From Azadirachta indica (taxonomy: Eukaryota > Streptophyta > Magnoliopsida > Sapindales > Meliaceae), in assembly GCA_022749755.1 (NCBI GenBank), contig CM040446.1, positions 7,738,715-7,802,714 of the forward strand: a stretch of DNA of 64,000 nt, in the 5' to 3' direction. The stretch's first letter is position 1. Each line of letters begins with the position of its first letter. The notes beneath the pieces were generated by a model. It searched no databases, was not told the origin of the DNA, and saw only the letters and a list, made by a program, of their open reading frames with translations. The position numbers were made by a program, and so were the translations under genes. Of this stretch, positions 62,660-64,000 are shown piece by piece.

Positions 62660-64000
62660 TCAAGTAGGTTCCTTGAGTGCAGCGTTTGAAATCTTCCATT
62701 TTTTGTTACCCAAATAATGCTTAAATCTTTGTCTATTAACTCAAAATAACCTTCTATCATCTTCTTGCAATTCAACAGCGCCAGACGAAAAAACTTTGTT
62801 GACTAATAACGGCCCCGACTACCTTGATTTTAATTTTCTCGAAAAAAGTTTCAACCTAGAATTGAACAGAAGGACTTGCTCTGCCTCCTTGAACTCTCGC
62901 CTCAAGATTTAATTGTCATACCATCTCTTCATCTTCTCTTTGTAAATCTAACCATTCTCAAAAGTATCATTTCTGAACTCTTCCATCTCATTCAATTGAA
63001 ACAATTTTTTCTCTTCCAATGCCTTTATGTCAAAATTCAATGTTTTCACGGCCCAATATGCTTTACGTTCAAGTTTGAATAGAAGGTGGCATGGTTTTCT
63101 CAACACTAACTTGTATGGTGACATTCTAGTGAGAGTTTTAAATGCCACACGGTAAGCTCATAGTGCATTGTCTAATTTATTAGACCAATCTCTTTGTGAA
63201 TTATTCACCGTCTTCTCAAGGATCTTCTTTAATTCTATATTTGAGATCTCTACTTGACCCTTTTTTTGAGGATGGTAAGGTGTAGCAATCTGATGCTTAA
63301 CGCTATATTTTCCCAATAAAGCTTGAAATTAAAGATTGCAAAAATGGTTTCCACCATCGCTACTAATTACTCGTGATGTTCCAAAACAAGTAAAAATGTA
63401 CTTGCGCAAGAAGCTAGTAAGCACATTCGCATCATTTGCGCAACAAGCCACAGTTTCAACTCATTTGGAGACATAATCCATAGCCAACAAAATGTACTAA
63501 TTAGAGAATGATGATGGAAATGGTCCCATGAAATCTATCCATCAAACACAAACAACTCCACCTCCAAAATATTTTTTAAAGTCATCTCATTTCTTTGAGA
63601 AATGTTTCCAGTCCTTTGGCATCAATCACAAGCAGCAACAAATGTGTAGGCATCCTTGAATAACGTTGCCCAAAAGAATCCCGATTATAGTACCTTGGCT
63701 GTCGTCTTTGTTGCACCAAAATGTCCCCCATACTTCGATGAATGACAATGCTTCAACATGCTCAGCTCATCTTTCGAAACACACCTCCTAATAACTTGAT
63801 TTGGACTTCTCTTGAATAACAGTGGATCCTTCTATAAGAATGATTTCACATCATGCAAGAATTTCTTCTTTTAATGAAATGAAAGATCTAATGGTAGTAC
63901 TCTACATGCCAGATCATTAACATAATCCATATATCGAGGAAGTTTATATTCCATTGGTTTTCAGATCAGAAATGTTTCATGGACTTGTGAGTTTTCAGAT
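62660..64000 (-). pseudogene. Decayed pol fragment: integrase zinc-binding and core regions
   Basis: C-terminal part of a Ty3/gypsy polyprotein, entering from beyond the window. In order on the minus strand: end of the RNase H region, an integrase zinc-binding region with MLKHCHSSKYGGHFGATKT and a Cys-Asp-x-Cys-Gln-Arg pair, core blocks WIDFMGPFPSSFSN, YILLAMDYVSK, VISSDGGNHFC and [10 protein letters not shown], then SPYKLVLRKPCHL, ERKAYWAVKTLNFDIK and LFQLNEMEEFRND, and the end KHYLGNKKWKISNAALKEPT with stop at 62660. At least two stops replace tryptophan codons by TGA, for instance after DYVSK. Confidence 0.85.

Larger units (their letters stand above)
56809..64000 (-). mobile_element. Athila-type Ty3/gypsy retrotransposon, decayed, running off the window
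   Basis: Read on the minus strand: integrase end of pol (64000 to 62660), non-coding spacer, a second ORF downstream of pol (61165-59868), non-coding spacer, polypurine-like GGGG tract and the 3' LTR (58412-56809). A long LTR, an extra ORF after the integrase and long spacers are the Athila layout. Gag, reverse transcriptase and the 5' LTR lie beyond 64000. Many stop codons make it non-functional. Confidence 0.8.

Overview
This is a window of nuclear DNA from a eudicot plant, most likely a rosid; a Citrus-like genome is a weak guess. The evidence is many short exons with GT-AG introns, proteins that closely match Arabidopsis families recalled from memory, AT-rich intergenic DNA and several plant-type transposable elements. 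No tRNA, rRNA or CRISPR array was seen.

The genes lie in the left 35 kb. (1) ERECTA receptor kinase, minus strand, 373-7678, 27 exons, 980 codons. (2) About 7.8 kb of AT-rich intergenic DNA with microsatellites, a perfect 47-bp tandem duplication and degenerate MITEs. (3) Chloroplast copper ATPase PAA2/HMA8, minus strand, 15508-26948, 17 exons, 886 codons; its introns hold a TRIM-like LTR element, two MITEs and a 101-bp tandem duplication. (4) A YGGT/YlmG-family plastid protein, plus strand, 27325-28574, head to head with PAA2 across a 376-bp shared promoter. (5) A small three-helix membrane protein of unknown function, plus strand, 29536-29877. (6) An RNI/RAD7-like leucine-rich-repeat gene, minus strand, 30739-35211, 6 exons, 626 codons. 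From memory, the RNI-like, YLMG2 and PAA2 genes are also close neighbours on Arabidopsis chromosome 5, so 15.5-35.2 kb looks like conserved microsynteny. All exon joins above were checked for reading phase and they close into open frames.

The right 28 kb is mostly transposon-derived. A Mutator-like element (about 36474-48745) has long terminal inverted repeats and a decayed transposase. It is interrupted by a CACTA-like element (37101-41970), which carries two exon-like fragments of an unidentified gene, and its transposase is interrupted by an insertion made of two 265-bp direct repeats. Beyond it lie a hAT-like non-autonomous element (48918-50717), AT-rich DNA, a short ORF resembling the N terminus of the RNI/RAD7-like protein, MITEs and tandem copies of one MITE arm, and a decayed Athila-type Ty3/gypsy retrotransposon on the minus strand from 56809 past the window end.

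The genes do not form one pathway. ERECTA acts at the plasma membrane in growth and stomatal patterning; PAA2 and the YGGT protein are plastid-directed. I did not find a convincing new molecular system. The most unusual content is the nested transposon block and the exon-like cargo of the CACTA element.
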